A DNA stretch of 15,901 nt from positions 1 through 15,901 of the forward strand of contig LUJP01000015.1 in NCBI GenBank assembly GCA_001689535.1. Direction: 5' to 3'. This document shows, one piece after another, positions 1-6,819 of the stretch. The notes under the pieces were generated by a model. The model was not told where the DNA came from, searched no databases, and saw only the letters and a program-made list of their open reading frames with translations. This stretch comes from Bacteroidales bacterium M5. Lineage in GTDB: Bacteria; Bacteroidota; Bacteroidia; Bacteroidales; Muribaculaceae. Position 1 is the first letter of the stretch; the number at the start of each line of letters is the position of its first letter. A program made the position numbers and the translations under genes.

Positions 1-81
1 CCGGCTTTTCAAACTATCGGTCTAAAAAAATCCTTACGGATAGTTTTTAACACTTCAACTGTTTTTTCACATTGACCCGTT

Positions 82-135
82 AATTGGAGTAATTGGAATT
101 ATTGGGGCTATTGGAGTAATTTGAATAATCGGAGT
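82..135. repeat. 9-bp tandem array A, consensus AATTGGAGT
   Basis: Six consecutive 9-bp units can be laid out without gaps: AATTGGAGT, AATTGGAAT, TATTGGGGC, TATTGGAGT, AATTTGAAT and AATCGGAGT. A seventh, strongly diverged unit may follow at 136-144. The unit period is exact although the sequence has drifted. There is no start codon in a sensible frame, so the array is not read as coding. Its function is unknown; it could be an eroded minisatellite. Confidence 0.8.
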
Positions 136-149
136 TCTTGCGGGAGGAG

Positions 150-255
150 CTTAGAGCAGAGGGGCGCCAGATTGGTTTTATAAAGCCTCTGAGAGCTAAG
201 AAGGAGAGATTTGGCAGAATCTTATCTATCTAAGTTTAGATAAGCTGTGAGAGGC
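150..255. other. Intergenic region with competing inverted repeats
   Basis: Several inverted repeats share arms. CAGAGG (157-162) can pair with CCTCTG (186-191), extended outward by CTTAG (150-154) with CTAAG (196-200). The same right arm, as GCCTCT (185-190), can instead pair with AGAGGC (250-255), backed by AGC (194-196) with GCT (244-246) and enclosing a hairpin CTTATCTA (221-228) with TAGATAAG (237-244). The two folds exclude each other. There is also an imperfect direct repeat, 191-216 against 249-272. This could be a structured leader of a gene beyond the left edge, or chance pairing in low-complexity DNA. No known RNA family is recognised. Confidence 0.35.
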
Positions 256-272
256 GCTAAGGAGGATTTTGC

Positions 273-371
273 TTATGTTTCTTATGTGACTTATAAATCT
301 TATAAGAATTATAAGTCATATCGGAATTTTGGTGATTATGGGAATTATAAGAATTATATGATTTATAGCTT
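273..371. repeat. 9-bp tandem array B, consensus TTATAAGAA
   Basis: Eleven gapless 9-bp units run from 273: TTATGTTTC, TTATGTGAC, TTATAAATC, TTATAAGAA, TTATAAGTC, ATATCGGAA, TTTTGGTGA, TTATGGGAA, TTATAAGAA, TTATATGAT, TTATAGCTT. The first three bases are the best conserved. Because 9 is a multiple of 3, any open frame through it gives a Tyr-x-x repeat, which explains the apparent small ORFs on both strands here. The array lies just beyond the rho terminator. It has the same period as array A but a different consensus. Confidence 0.85.
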
Positions 372-404
372 TGAGGGCGGTTGTTCTTTGGAGGAGAATG
401 TAAT

Positions 405-434
405 AAAAAAGTCCCGGGTGGCCGGGACTTTTTT
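405..434 (-). terminator. Intrinsic terminator of rho, symmetric
   Basis: The arms are A6-GTCCCGG (405-417) and CCGGGAC-T6 (422-428, 429-434), with the four-base loop GTGG (418-421). Read on the minus strand it starts 22 bases after the rho stop codon and ends in a run of six T. The A/T flanks make it equally good on the plus strand, so it can act in both directions. Confidence 0.92.
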
Positions 435-456
435 ATGGTGATGGGAGAGGGGTGGA

Positions 457-2481
457 TTAGTCGCCCATGGTGCGGAGGAGTTCGTCGTTGTCGACGGTGC
501 GTTCCATGCGGTCTTTGATGAATTCCATTGCTTCGAGGGAGTTTCTGTCGGCAAGGAAGCGGCGCAGTATCCACATGCGGTTGAGTGTCTCTTCGCGCAG
601 CAGCAGATCGTCGCGACGAGTGCTGGAGGCCATGATATCGACGGCGGGGAAAACACGCTTGTTGGAGAGTTTGCGGTCGAGTTGAAGCTCCATATTGCCT
701 GTGCCTTTGAATTCCTCGAAGATTACCTCATCCATCTTAGAGCTGGTCTCTGTGAGAGCTGTGGCGATGATGGTGAGTGAACCTCCGTTCTCAATGTTGC
801 GGGCGGCTCCGAAGAATCTTTTGGGCTTCTGGAGCGCGTTGGCATCCACACCACCTGAGAGAATCTTTCCGGAAGCGGGAGAAACGGTGTTGTAAGCTCG
901 CGCAAGGCGTGTTATGGAGTCAAGCAGAATCACCACATCGTGACCGCACTCAACGAGGCGTTTGGCCTTTTCAAGCACTATTCCTGCTATCTTCACATGA
1001 CGTTCGGCCGGTTCGTCGAATGTAGAGGCGATGACTTCTGCGTTAACGCTGCGGCTCATGTCGGTCACCTCCTCGGGACGTTCGTCGATGAGAAGTATCA
1101 TGATATACGTCTCAGGATGATTCTCGGCTATGGCGTTGGCGATATCTTTTAGGAGAATTGTCTTACCGGTCTTAGGCGGTGCGACGATGAGTGCGCGCTG
1201 GCCTTTTCCGATAGGGGAGAACATGTCGACCACGCGGGTGGAGAGATTGCATGAACGTCCTCCGGTAAGGTCGAATTTCTCGTTGGGGAAAAGCGGGGTG
1301 AGATGCTCGAAGGGTATGCGGTCGCGAATGAATTCGGGAGAACGTCCGTTTACGTTCAGCACATCGCTGAGCAGGAAATATTTTTCGTTTTCACGTGGAG
1401 GACGCACTGCGGCTTCAATCACATCTCCTGCCTTGAGTCCGTAGGACTTTATCTGCTGCGGGGTGAGGAATACGTCGTCGGGTGACGAGAGGTAGTTATA
1501 ATCGCTTGAGCGAAGGAATCCGCATCCCTCGGGCATTATTTCCAGAACTCCTGACGATTGTATTATTCCGTCGAAATTATATGTGGGTTCCTGCTGGCGC
1601 TGGAAACGGTTGTTCTTTTTATTGCGGTTTTTCTGTTGCGGTTGCTGCTTTTCAGCCTGCCAGGGTTCGGCAAGCGTGATTGGTGCTGTGGCTGCGGCTA
1701 TGGCTGCCTCTTCTTTTTCGCGTTGCGAACGCGGAACGAAACGTTTGCCTTCGGAGCGGGGGAAGAATGATCCGAATGCGGTGTCTTTCTGGGGTAGGAA
1801 GTCGCGTTTCTGTTGTTGGGGACGCTCGGTCTGAGCGGTTTCTTCCGGAACGGCGGGTTGCTGTGAGAGCTGTGCCTGCTCCGGAGCCGGAGCGGCATCG
1901 GGCGCCGCATTCACATCCTGTTCCCTGTTTTGTTTTTTAGGAAGAGTCTCTGTGGCGATGACTACCGGCAACTCTTCATTTTTTGTCGAAACGGCTTCGG
2001 CCGCTATATCAGCATTAATGTTTTCGCCTTGTTCAACTGCCAGTGTTGCTGGTGCTTCTACAGCAGCCTCTTCGGGACGTGTCTGTTTCGGTTTGCGTCC
2101 ACGCTTTTTTTGTTGGGGAGTATTATCGGTAGGCGCCGGATTTTCTACTTCCTGGGAAGGCTCAGCCGTTTCTTTCTTGGCTTTTTTCTGCTTTGTCTTA
2201 GGCTTTGGTGCCGCTTTTGTGTCGGAAGGGGTGTCCGGTGTGGCGTTTTCGTCGTTTTCCTGTGATTTTGCTTTTGGAGGACGGCCCCGGCGCACGCGTT
2301 CTTTGGGTGCGCGGGAAGTGCGTTCGCTGACGTTGGCAGCGGCATTTATTGCCTGCTGGTCAAGAATTTCATAGACCATACTGTCTTTGTCGTCGGCATT
2401 GATTTTTTTCAGGCCCATGGAGTCGGCAATGCCCTTGAGTTGGTCCACGGGCATATTCTTCAGGTCGTCAATGGTGTACAT
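457..2481 (-). CDS. rho: Transcription termination factor Rho with long disordered insert
   Basis: Rho is a hexameric RNA helicase that loads on nascent RNA and ends transcription. In 674 residues the order is: Rho_N helical domain (1-48), a low-complexity insert rich in Lys, Glu, Pro, Ala and Gln (about 50-300), a cold-shock-like RNA-binding domain (about 301-375, with GCGFLR at 319-324), then the RecA-like ATPase. Visible motifs are Walker A APPKTGKT (434-441), the catalytic glutamate in LLIDERPEE (E467), Walker B VVILLDS (516-522), the Q loop LSGGVDANAL (541-550) and the R-loop region FKGTGNMELQLDRKL (591-605). E. coli Rho is about 419 residues; the excess is the insert, a usual Bacteroidota feature. 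The insert holds RRGRPPK (64-70) and KKRGRKPK (125-132), which resemble AT-hooks. The start fits the Rho_N beginning MYTIDDLK. The gene is transcribed alone, between guaA and the terminator at 405-434. Confidence 0.98.
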   Translation of the reverse strand: MYTIDDLKNMPVDQLKGIADSMGLKKINADDKDSMVYEILDQQAINAAANVSERTSRAPKERVRRGRPPKAKSQENDENATPDTPSDTKAAPKPKTKQKKAKKETAEPSQEVENPAPTDNTPQQKKRGRKPKQTRPEEAAVEAPATLAVEQGENINADIAAEAVSTKNEELPVVIATETLPKKQNREQDVNAAPDAAPAPEQAQLSQQPAVPEETAQTERPQQQKRDFLPQKDTAFGSFFPRSEGKRFVPRSQREKEEAAIAAATAPITLAEPWQAEKQQPQQKNRNKKNNRFQRQQEPTYNFDGIIQSSGVLEIMPEGCGFLRSSDYNYLSSPDDVFLTPQQIKSYGLKAGDVIEAAVRPPRENEKYFLLSDVLNVNGRSPEFIRDRIPFEHLTPLFPNEKFDLTGGRSCNLSTRVVDMFSPIGKGQRALIVAPPKTGKTILLKDIANAIAENHPETYIMILLIDERPEEVTDMSRSVNAEVIASTFDEPAERHVKIAGIVLEKAKRLVECGHDVVILLDSITRLARAYNTVSPASGKILSGGVDANALQKPKRFFGAARNIENGGSLTIIATALTETSSKMDEVIFEEFKGTGNMELQLDRKLSNKRVFPAVDIMASSTRRDDLLLREETLNRMWILRRFLADRNSLEAMEFIKDRMERTVDNDELLRTMGD

Positions 2482-2631
2482 AAATAGAGAAATCTATAAT
2501 TTCAGTGCGTGTTCCGCAATAAAAGCATGCTTTTTTAAACCTGACGAATCCAAGAATACGAGTGGATAGGACAGTAGTTTAGCTAAGCTTGCGGAATAAA
2601 ATTAATTCAGGGGGGAAGTTTGGTAGTTGAA

Positions 2632-2659
2632 TCAGGCATTGTTAGATGCAATGACCTGA
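2632..2659 (-). promoter_or_regulatory. Hairpin in the rho leader
   Basis: TCAGG-CATTG (2632-2641) pairs with CAATG (2649-2653), a bulged A (2654) and CCTGA (2655-2659), leaving a seven-base loop. It lies about 150 bases upstream of the rho start codon, inside the predicted leader RNA. Autoregulation of rho through its leader is known in other bacteria; a role for this hairpin is inference. Confidence 0.4.
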
Positions 2660-2702
2660 GATACGCAGGGAATTGCGCGTATGTAAATTTGCTTTTGCTT
2701 TG

Positions 2703-2734
2703 CAAATTTAATACTGAATTTCCAATAAAACAAG
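2703..2734 (-). promoter_or_regulatory. Candidate rho promoter (Bacteroidota type)
   Basis: On the minus strand a CTTG (2731-2734) stands 20 bases before TAAATTTG (2703-2710), matching the Bacteroidota -33 TTTG and -7 TAnnTTTG pattern with one mismatch in the -33 box. The predicted start of transcription is near 2696, which gives a leader of about 215 bases before the rho ATG at 2481. The -7 box is one arm of an inverted repeat, TAAATTTGC (2684-2692) and GCAAATTTA (2702-2710), so a regulator could cover the transcription start. Confidence 0.6.
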
Positions 2735-2860
2735 AAATGCCTCCAAAAGGTTCCTTCAAAGAATGTGTCCGGATTATGATGATTCCAACATCTTTGTATA
2801 GAGTGGATATCCCTGTATATTAGCATTCATTTTATCATCCTATGTGTATTTACAATAGGC

Positions 2861-2901
2861 AGACACCCTGCAGGCTGGATTATTGGGCCTGCAGGGTGTC
2901 T
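2861..2901 (-). terminator. Hairpin terminator after guaA
   Basis: A perfect 15-bp stem, AGACACCCTGCAGGC (2861-2875) and GCCTGCAGGGTGTCT (2887-2901), encloses an 11-base loop and starts 47 bases beyond the guaA stop. The following minus-strand sequence is only weakly T-rich. The hairpin is flanked by the direct repeat TATTTACAA at 2847-2855 and 2903-2911, which is unusual for a simple terminator. Confidence 0.75.
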
Positions 2902-2948
2902 CTATTTACAAATCAACTAATTGAATCCTGATTTATGAGGCGGGGTTG

Positions 2949-4472
2949 TCACTCCCACTCGATTGTTGCCGGTGGTTTGGAGGAGATGTCGTAGGTCACG
3001 CGGTTAACGCCGCGCACTTTGTTGATGATCTTTGTGGAGATTTCGGCCAGGAATTCGTAGGGGAGATGTGCCCAGTCGGCGGTCATGGCGTCGGTAGAGG
3101 TAACTGCACGCAGAGCCACGGCGCGCTCATAGGTGCGCTCGTCGCCCATCACACCCACGCTCTGCACGGGAAGGAGTATCACGCCGGCCTGCCATACCTT
3201 GTCATACAGACCGTGATCGCGGAGTCCCTGGATGAATATATGGTCGGCTTCCTGAAGCACAGACACTTTCTCGGGGGTGATGTCGCCGAGGATTCTCACG
3301 GCGAGTCCGGGACCCGGGAAGGGGTGGCGCGAAATGAGGTGCTCGGGCATTCCGAGCTGACGTCCTACGGCGCGCACCTCGTCCTTGAAGAGCAGGCGCA
3401 GCGGCTCGCAGAGTTTCAGATTCATTTTCTCGGGAAGACCGCCCACATTGTGGTGGCTCTTTATGGTTGTTCCGGTAATGGACAGCGATTCGATGCAGTC
3501 GGGATAGATGGTGCCCTGGCCCAGCCATTTCACATCGGTGATTTTATGGGCCTCCTCGTCGAATACGTCGATGAATCCTTTGCCGATAATCTTGCGTTTC
3601 TTTTCGGGGTCGGTCACTCCGGCGAGTTCCTTGAAGAATTTTGCCGATGCGTCAACTCCTATCACGTTCAGACCGAGTCCCTCGTAATCTCTGAGTACGT
3701 CGGCGAATTCGTTTTTGCGCAGCATTCCGTGGTCAACGAATATGCAGGTGAGATTCTTGCCGATGGCTTTGTTGAGGAGCACAGCGGCAACCGATGAGTC
3801 GACACCGCCGCTCAGTCCGAGCACAACCTTGTCGTCGCCCAGCTGCTCGCGAAGAGCAGCCACGGTCGATTCTATGAAAGAAGCAGCGCTCCAGTCCTGA
3901 CGCGAGCCGCACACCCCTACCACGAAGTTGCGGAGTAGCGTGAGACCGTCGGTCGAATGGAATACCTCCGGATGGAACTGCACGCCCCAGCGTTTTTCGC
4001 CTTTTACCTGATAAGCGGCTACCGGCACCTTTTCTGTTGAAGCGATAATCTCGAATCCTTCGGGAAGGGAGGTGATGGTGTCGCCGTGGCTCATCCACAC
4101 CTGGCTGCCCGGCTCGATACCGTGCAGGAGCGGGTTGGCCTCATCAACCTGCGAGAGAATGGCGCGTCCGAACTCGCGGCTGTCGGCAGGTTCAACCTTG
4201 CCACCTCCGGCCATGGCCATGAGCTGTGCTCCGTAGCAAATGCCGAGAATGGGATAGCGGCCGCGTATCTTTTCAATGTCGATTTTGAAAGCTTTCTCGT
4301 CATAAACCGAGAAGGGCGAGCCTGAAAGAATCACACCGATAACCGATGGGTCATCAAAGGGAAATTTGTTGTAAGGTAGAATTTCCGAATAAGTGTTGAG
4401 TTCGCGCACTCTCCTGCCTATAAGCTGGGTGGTCTGTGAGCCGAAATCAAGAATTACTATTTTCTGCTGCAT
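2949..4472 (-). CDS. guaA: GMP synthase (glutamine-hydrolysing)
   Basis: GuaA converts XMP, ATP and glutamine to GMP in the cytoplasm, the last step of guanine nucleotide synthesis. The 507-residue protein has the complete two-part architecture. The class I glutamine amidotransferase domain (about 4-190) carries the nucleophile in GICYGAQ (C79) and the pair H167 and E169 in VQFHPEV. The ATP-pyrophosphatase domain (about 200-390) carries the P-loop SGGVDSS (221-227). The C-terminal dimerisation domain ends in the family signature SSKPPATIEWE. Length and start (MQQKIVILDFGSQ) are normal for the family. It is preceded by a good promoter containing a palindrome, followed by its own hairpin, and so looks like a single-gene unit. 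Expression control through the promoter palindrome is inferred. Confidence 0.98.
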   Translation of the reverse strand: MQQKIVILDFGSQTTQLIGRRVRELNTYSEILPYNKFPFDDPSVIGVILSGSPFSVYDEKAFKIDIEKIRGRYPILGICYGAQLMAMAGGGKVEPADSREFGRAILSQVDEANPLLHGIEPGSQVWMSHGDTITSLPEGFEIIASTEKVPVAAYQVKGEKRWGVQFHPEVFHSTDGLTLLRNFVVGVCGSRQDWSAASFIESTVAALREQLGDDKVVLGLSGGVDSSVAAVLLNKAIGKNLTCIFVDHGMLRKNEFADVLRDYEGLGLNVIGVDASAKFFKELAGVTDPEKKRKIIGKGFIDVFDEEAHKITDVKWLGQGTIYPDCIESLSITGTTIKSHHNVGGLPEKMNLKLCEPLRLLFKDEVRAVGRQLGMPEHLISRHPFPGPGLAVRILGDITPEKVSVLQEADHIFIQGLRDHGLYDKVWQAGVILLPVQSVGVMGDERTYERAVALRAVTSTDAMTADWAHLPYEFLAEISTKIINKVRGVNRVTYDISSKPPATIEWE

Positions 4473-4497
4473 AATATTATAGAGGAATTCAACTGAA

Positions 4498-4529
4498 CAA
4501 AGTTAATAATTTTGCATCACAGATGCAAA
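4498..4529 (-). promoter_or_regulatory. guaA promoter (TTTG, 20 bp, TAACTTTG)
   Basis: On the minus strand TTTG (4526-4529) is followed after 20 bases by TAACTTTG (4498-4505), an exact match to the Bacteroidota -33 and -7 boxes. Transcription should start near 4491, leaving a leader of about 20 bases before the guaA ATG at 4472. The spacer is occupied by the inverted repeat at 4510-4530. Confidence 0.8.
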
Positions 4530-4530
4530 A
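4510..4530. promoter_or_regulatory. Perfect 9-bp inverted repeat in the guaA promoter
   Basis: TTTTGCATC (4510-4518), spacer ACA, then GATGCAAAA (4522-4530). The right arm covers the -33 box and the rest fills the promoter spacer, an ideal place for a repressor. Two more copies of the heptamer follow: GATGCAA (4535-4541) and TTGCATC (4562-4568). As minus-strand RNA the same repeat gives a 9-bp hairpin with a three-base loop followed by TTATT, so it may instead, or also, be the terminator of the antiporter gene that ends at 4571. Confidence 0.6.
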
Positions 4531-4570
4531 CCAGGATGCAATCCAAGCCGAGCACACTCTCTTGCATCGT

Positions 4571-6814
4571 TTATCCTTTGAGGGGAGCGAGTTCCGCGGG
4601 ATTTCCCACAAGCCACACTATGTCGTCGGTCTGGAACTTAAGGTCGGCAGTGGGGTTGAGGAATTTATCGTTGCGGTTCACGCCCACCATCAGAGAGTGG
4701 AATTTATCGCGTATATGGCTTTGAGCAAGAGTCCTTCCGATGAGTGGGGAGCTTTCGGCCAGATGCAGTGAGGTGAGTTTCATGTCGGAAGTGTTCACTG
4801 TTTCCTTCGTTTCGGAAGGCTTTTCAACCTGCGATAAAAGCTCCTGTATCTGGTCGTCGGTTCCAATCACGCCGATAACATCACCCGGAAATATGCGTTC
4901 ATTTCCGCCCGGAACCGGAATGGTGATATTGCCACGTTGGATCGATGCGACCGACGCTCCGTATTTGCGGGCGATTTCTGATTCGTCGAGCCTGCGTCCC
5001 AAAAACGGACAGCCGTAGCCCACGGTCATAAACGCCAGGTGAAGGTCGGAAATCACGTTGTTGTTGCGTCCGCTGCGGCGCAATTCGCGTTCGTTGAGAT
5101 TGTTGAGGAATTTCTTCTCAATTCCCGCCATACGTTTCTTCACATTCTTGGAAATCATGAATATGAAAATCAGGAAGAATGCGATAGCGACCGTGATGCC
5201 TACACTCCAGTTGTAAATGGCCGAGAGGATATACACCAGGAAACTCAGCGAAAGGAGCAGGCGGAAAATCGTCATTACGATAAGCGGCACGTCGAAGCGC
5301 GCGTTGGCCGAGATGAGGTGCGAGCGCTCTGTGCGCCGTGATGCCGGCAGGGAGAGCGCCAGAAGAAATGGAGCCATGGCGGCAATGGTGATTACGGCCG
5401 TCACAAACTGTCCCCAGCCGTGAAGCAGCGACGTCATTACAGGCAAAAGCCATCGCTGGGTGATGATGCAGATGGTGATGAGAATTACCGAATACAGCAC
5501 TATGCGCCAGAGATAGCGGCGCAGAACGGTGCGCCAAAGCACTGCGGTCTCGCTCTCCTCACATGCCTGTTTGGAATAGCGGGTGATAAGGAACTGCAGG
5601 CTGCGGGGCAGATGCTTCTCCACAACCCGGTAGAACGGGTCGGCCATGCGGATGAAATATGGCGTGGTGAAGGTGGTGAGAACCGACACGGCCACGACTA
5701 TGGGATAAATCGTGGGGTCGAGCACTCCCAGGCTCATGCCGAGCGATGCGATGATAAAGGCGAATTCACCTATCTGAGTCAGCGAGAAGCCCGACTCTAT
5801 GGCAATGCGCAGGGTCTGGCCGGTGATAAGCATGCCGAATGTGCCGAAAATAATCATTCCCACAATCACCACGGCCGACAGAATCAGTATCGGCACCCAG
5901 TACTGTGCTATGATGGTAGGATCTACCATCATGCCAACCGAGATGAAAAACACCGATCCGAAGAGGTCTTTGATCGATACCGTGACATGCTCTATTCTTT
6001 CGGCAAAACTTGTTCCGGCGAGAATCGAGCCCATCACGAATGCTCCCAGTGCCATCGAGAAACCGCAGTAGACGGAAAACACCGCCATGCCCAGACACAT
6101 TCCCATAGCCACGATAAGAAGGGTCTCGTCGTTGAGAAAACGGCGACAGGCATTGAGGAATGTGGGGATAAGGAAAACCCCCACGGCAAACCACATGATG
6201 AGGAAGAATCCCAGTTTCATTATGCTGTAGAGCATCTCGGAACCTTCCACACTGTTGTTTATGGCGATTGACGAGAGTATCACCATCATCACCACCGCAA
6301 ATAGGTCTTCCACAATCAACACGGCGAAAACCAGCGACGCAAACTTTCTCTGGGTGAGGCCCAGATCGTTGAAGGCCTTTATGATGATGGTGGTTGACGA
6401 CATCGAGAGCATGCCGCCCAGGAAAAGGCTGTTGATCCGCGAGAATCCGAGAAGGTGCCCTATGGAGAATCCGGCAATCATCATGCCGCTTACAATTACC
6501 AGTGCGGTGACCACGGCCGAGCCGCCGGCATTGAGCAATTTCTTGAAGCTGAACTCAAGCCCGAGGGAGAACAGGAGCACTATGATGCCTATCTGCGCCC
6601 AGAAATCGATGTTGGCTTCAGTGGTGACCGACGGCAGATATTCGAAATGCGGACTTGCCAGAAAACCGGCCACTATGTAGCCGAGCACTACCGGCTGTTT
6701 TATCCATTTGAAAAACAAAGTGGTTACCGCACCCAGAATCAGTATGAAAGCGAGGTCGGTAATCAGGCTTTCAACGCTGATGTTTGTGGCGGCAGTTATT
6801 GATGCTGTCAGCAT
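4571..6814 (-). CDS. CPA2-family cation:proton antiporter with two RCK_C-like domains
   Basis: This inner-membrane protein of 747 residues exchanges monovalent cations (K+ or Na+) for protons, by family. The antiporter core (about 20-390) has many hydrophobic helices and family marks such as LGYIVAGF (44-51), LFSLGLEFSFKKL (81-93) and VEDLFAV (168-174), where E169-D170 occupy the charged ion-site position. A second membrane block of about four helices follows (430-555). Two cytoplasmic RCK_C (TrkA_C) like regulatory domains then occur, about 590-664 and 677-747. There is no nucleotide-binding RCK_N Rossmann domain, so control by NAD(H) as in KefC is not expected. The gene starts 5 bases after the MgtC-like gene and is surely co-transcribed with it. 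The exact ion cannot be told. No strong terminator other than the repeat at 4510-4530 follows. Confidence 0.93.
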   Translation of the reverse strand: MLTASITAATNISVESLITDLAFILILGAVTTLFFKWIKQPVVLGYIVAGFLASPHFEYLPSVTTEANIDFWAQIGIIVLLFSLGLEFSFKKLLNAGGSAVVTALVIVSGMMIAGFSIGHLLGFSRINSLFLGGMLSMSSTTIIIKAFNDLGLTQRKFASLVFAVLIVEDLFAVVMMVILSSIAINNSVEGSEMLYSIMKLGFFLIMWFAVGVFLIPTFLNACRRFLNDETLLIVAMGMCLGMAVFSVYCGFSMALGAFVMGSILAGTSFAERIEHVTVSIKDLFGSVFFISVGMMVDPTIIAQYWVPILILSAVVIVGMIIFGTFGMLITGQTLRIAIESGFSLTQIGEFAFIIASLGMSLGVLDPTIYPIVVAVSVLTTFTTPYFIRMADPFYRVVEKHLPRSLQFLITRYSKQACEESETAVLWRTVLRRYLWRIVLYSVILITICIITQRWLLPVMTSLLHGWGQFVTAVITIAAMAPFLLALSLPASRRTERSHLISANARFDVPLIVMTIFRLLLSLSFLVYILSAIYNWSVGITVAIAFFLIFIFMISKNVKKRMAGIEKKFLNNLNERELRRSGRNNNVISDLHLAFMTVGYGCPFLGRRLDESEIARKYGASVASIQRGNITIPVPGGNERIFPGDVIGVIGTDDQIQELLSQVEKPSETKETVNTSDMKLTSLHLAESSPLIGRTLAQSHIRDKFHSLMVGVNRNDKFLNPTADLKFQTDDIVWLVGNPAELAPLKG

Positions 6815-6819
6815 TTGTT

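Larger units (their letters stand above)
1..456. other. Gene-free stretch downstream of rho
   Basis: No credible coding gene, tRNA or promoter with both boxes was found in the first 456 bases. The stretch contains array A (82-135), the competing inverted repeats (150-255), array B (273-371) and the rho terminator (405-434). Short open frames across 247-441 and 257-574 are by-products of the 9-bp repeats and of the antisense of rho. Confidence 0.7.
2482..2948. other. Gene-free rho leader and guaA trailer region
   Basis: These 467 bases hold no supported gene. From the right: the guaA hairpin terminator (2861-2901), the rho promoter (2703-2734), then a rho leader of about 215 bases with several inverted repeats. 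These are TAAATTTGC (2684-2692) with GCAAATTTA (2702-2710), a bulged hairpin at 2632-2659, TTCCGCAA (2512-2519) with TTGCGGAA (2589-2596), and the palindrome AAAAGCATGCTTTT (2521-2534). An open frame on the plus strand at 2620-2823 has no family resemblance and crosses the promoter, so it was left out. Confidence 0.7.

Noticed and set aside
11..48. Possible terminator, AAACTATC (11-18) with GATAGTTT (39-46) followed by Ts
   Set aside because: The 20-base loop and AT-rich 8-bp stem are weak, and no gene end is visible to the left, so it was not listed as a feature.
140..210. tRNA-like arrangement of stems
   Set aside because: There is no T-loop GGTTCGA sequence and no acceptor pairing or anticodon arm of proper size.
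247..441. Small plus-strand ORF with a Tyr-x-x repeat
   Set aside because: It is produced by the 9-bp period of array B, runs into the rho terminator, and the other strand gives a similar artefact.
2684..2691. Plus-strand TAAATTTG box as a divergent promoter
   Set aside because: It exists only because of the inverted repeat; there is no TTTG at the -33 distance and no plus-strand gene follows.
2620..2823. Plus-strand ORF of 67 residues in the rho leader
   Set aside because: It depends on a non-ATG start, has no recognisable family, and spans the rho promoter and its inverted repeat.
2946..3797. Long plus-strand open frames opposite guaA, and similar ones opposite the antiporter, secA and the phosphatase-fold gene
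   Set aside because: They are antisense shadows of well-supported genes; their translations resemble no protein family.
4507..4514. Plus-strand TAATTTTG box inside the guaA promoter
   Set aside because: No plus-strand gene lies downstream; the box is part of the palindrome and neighbouring AT-rich bases.
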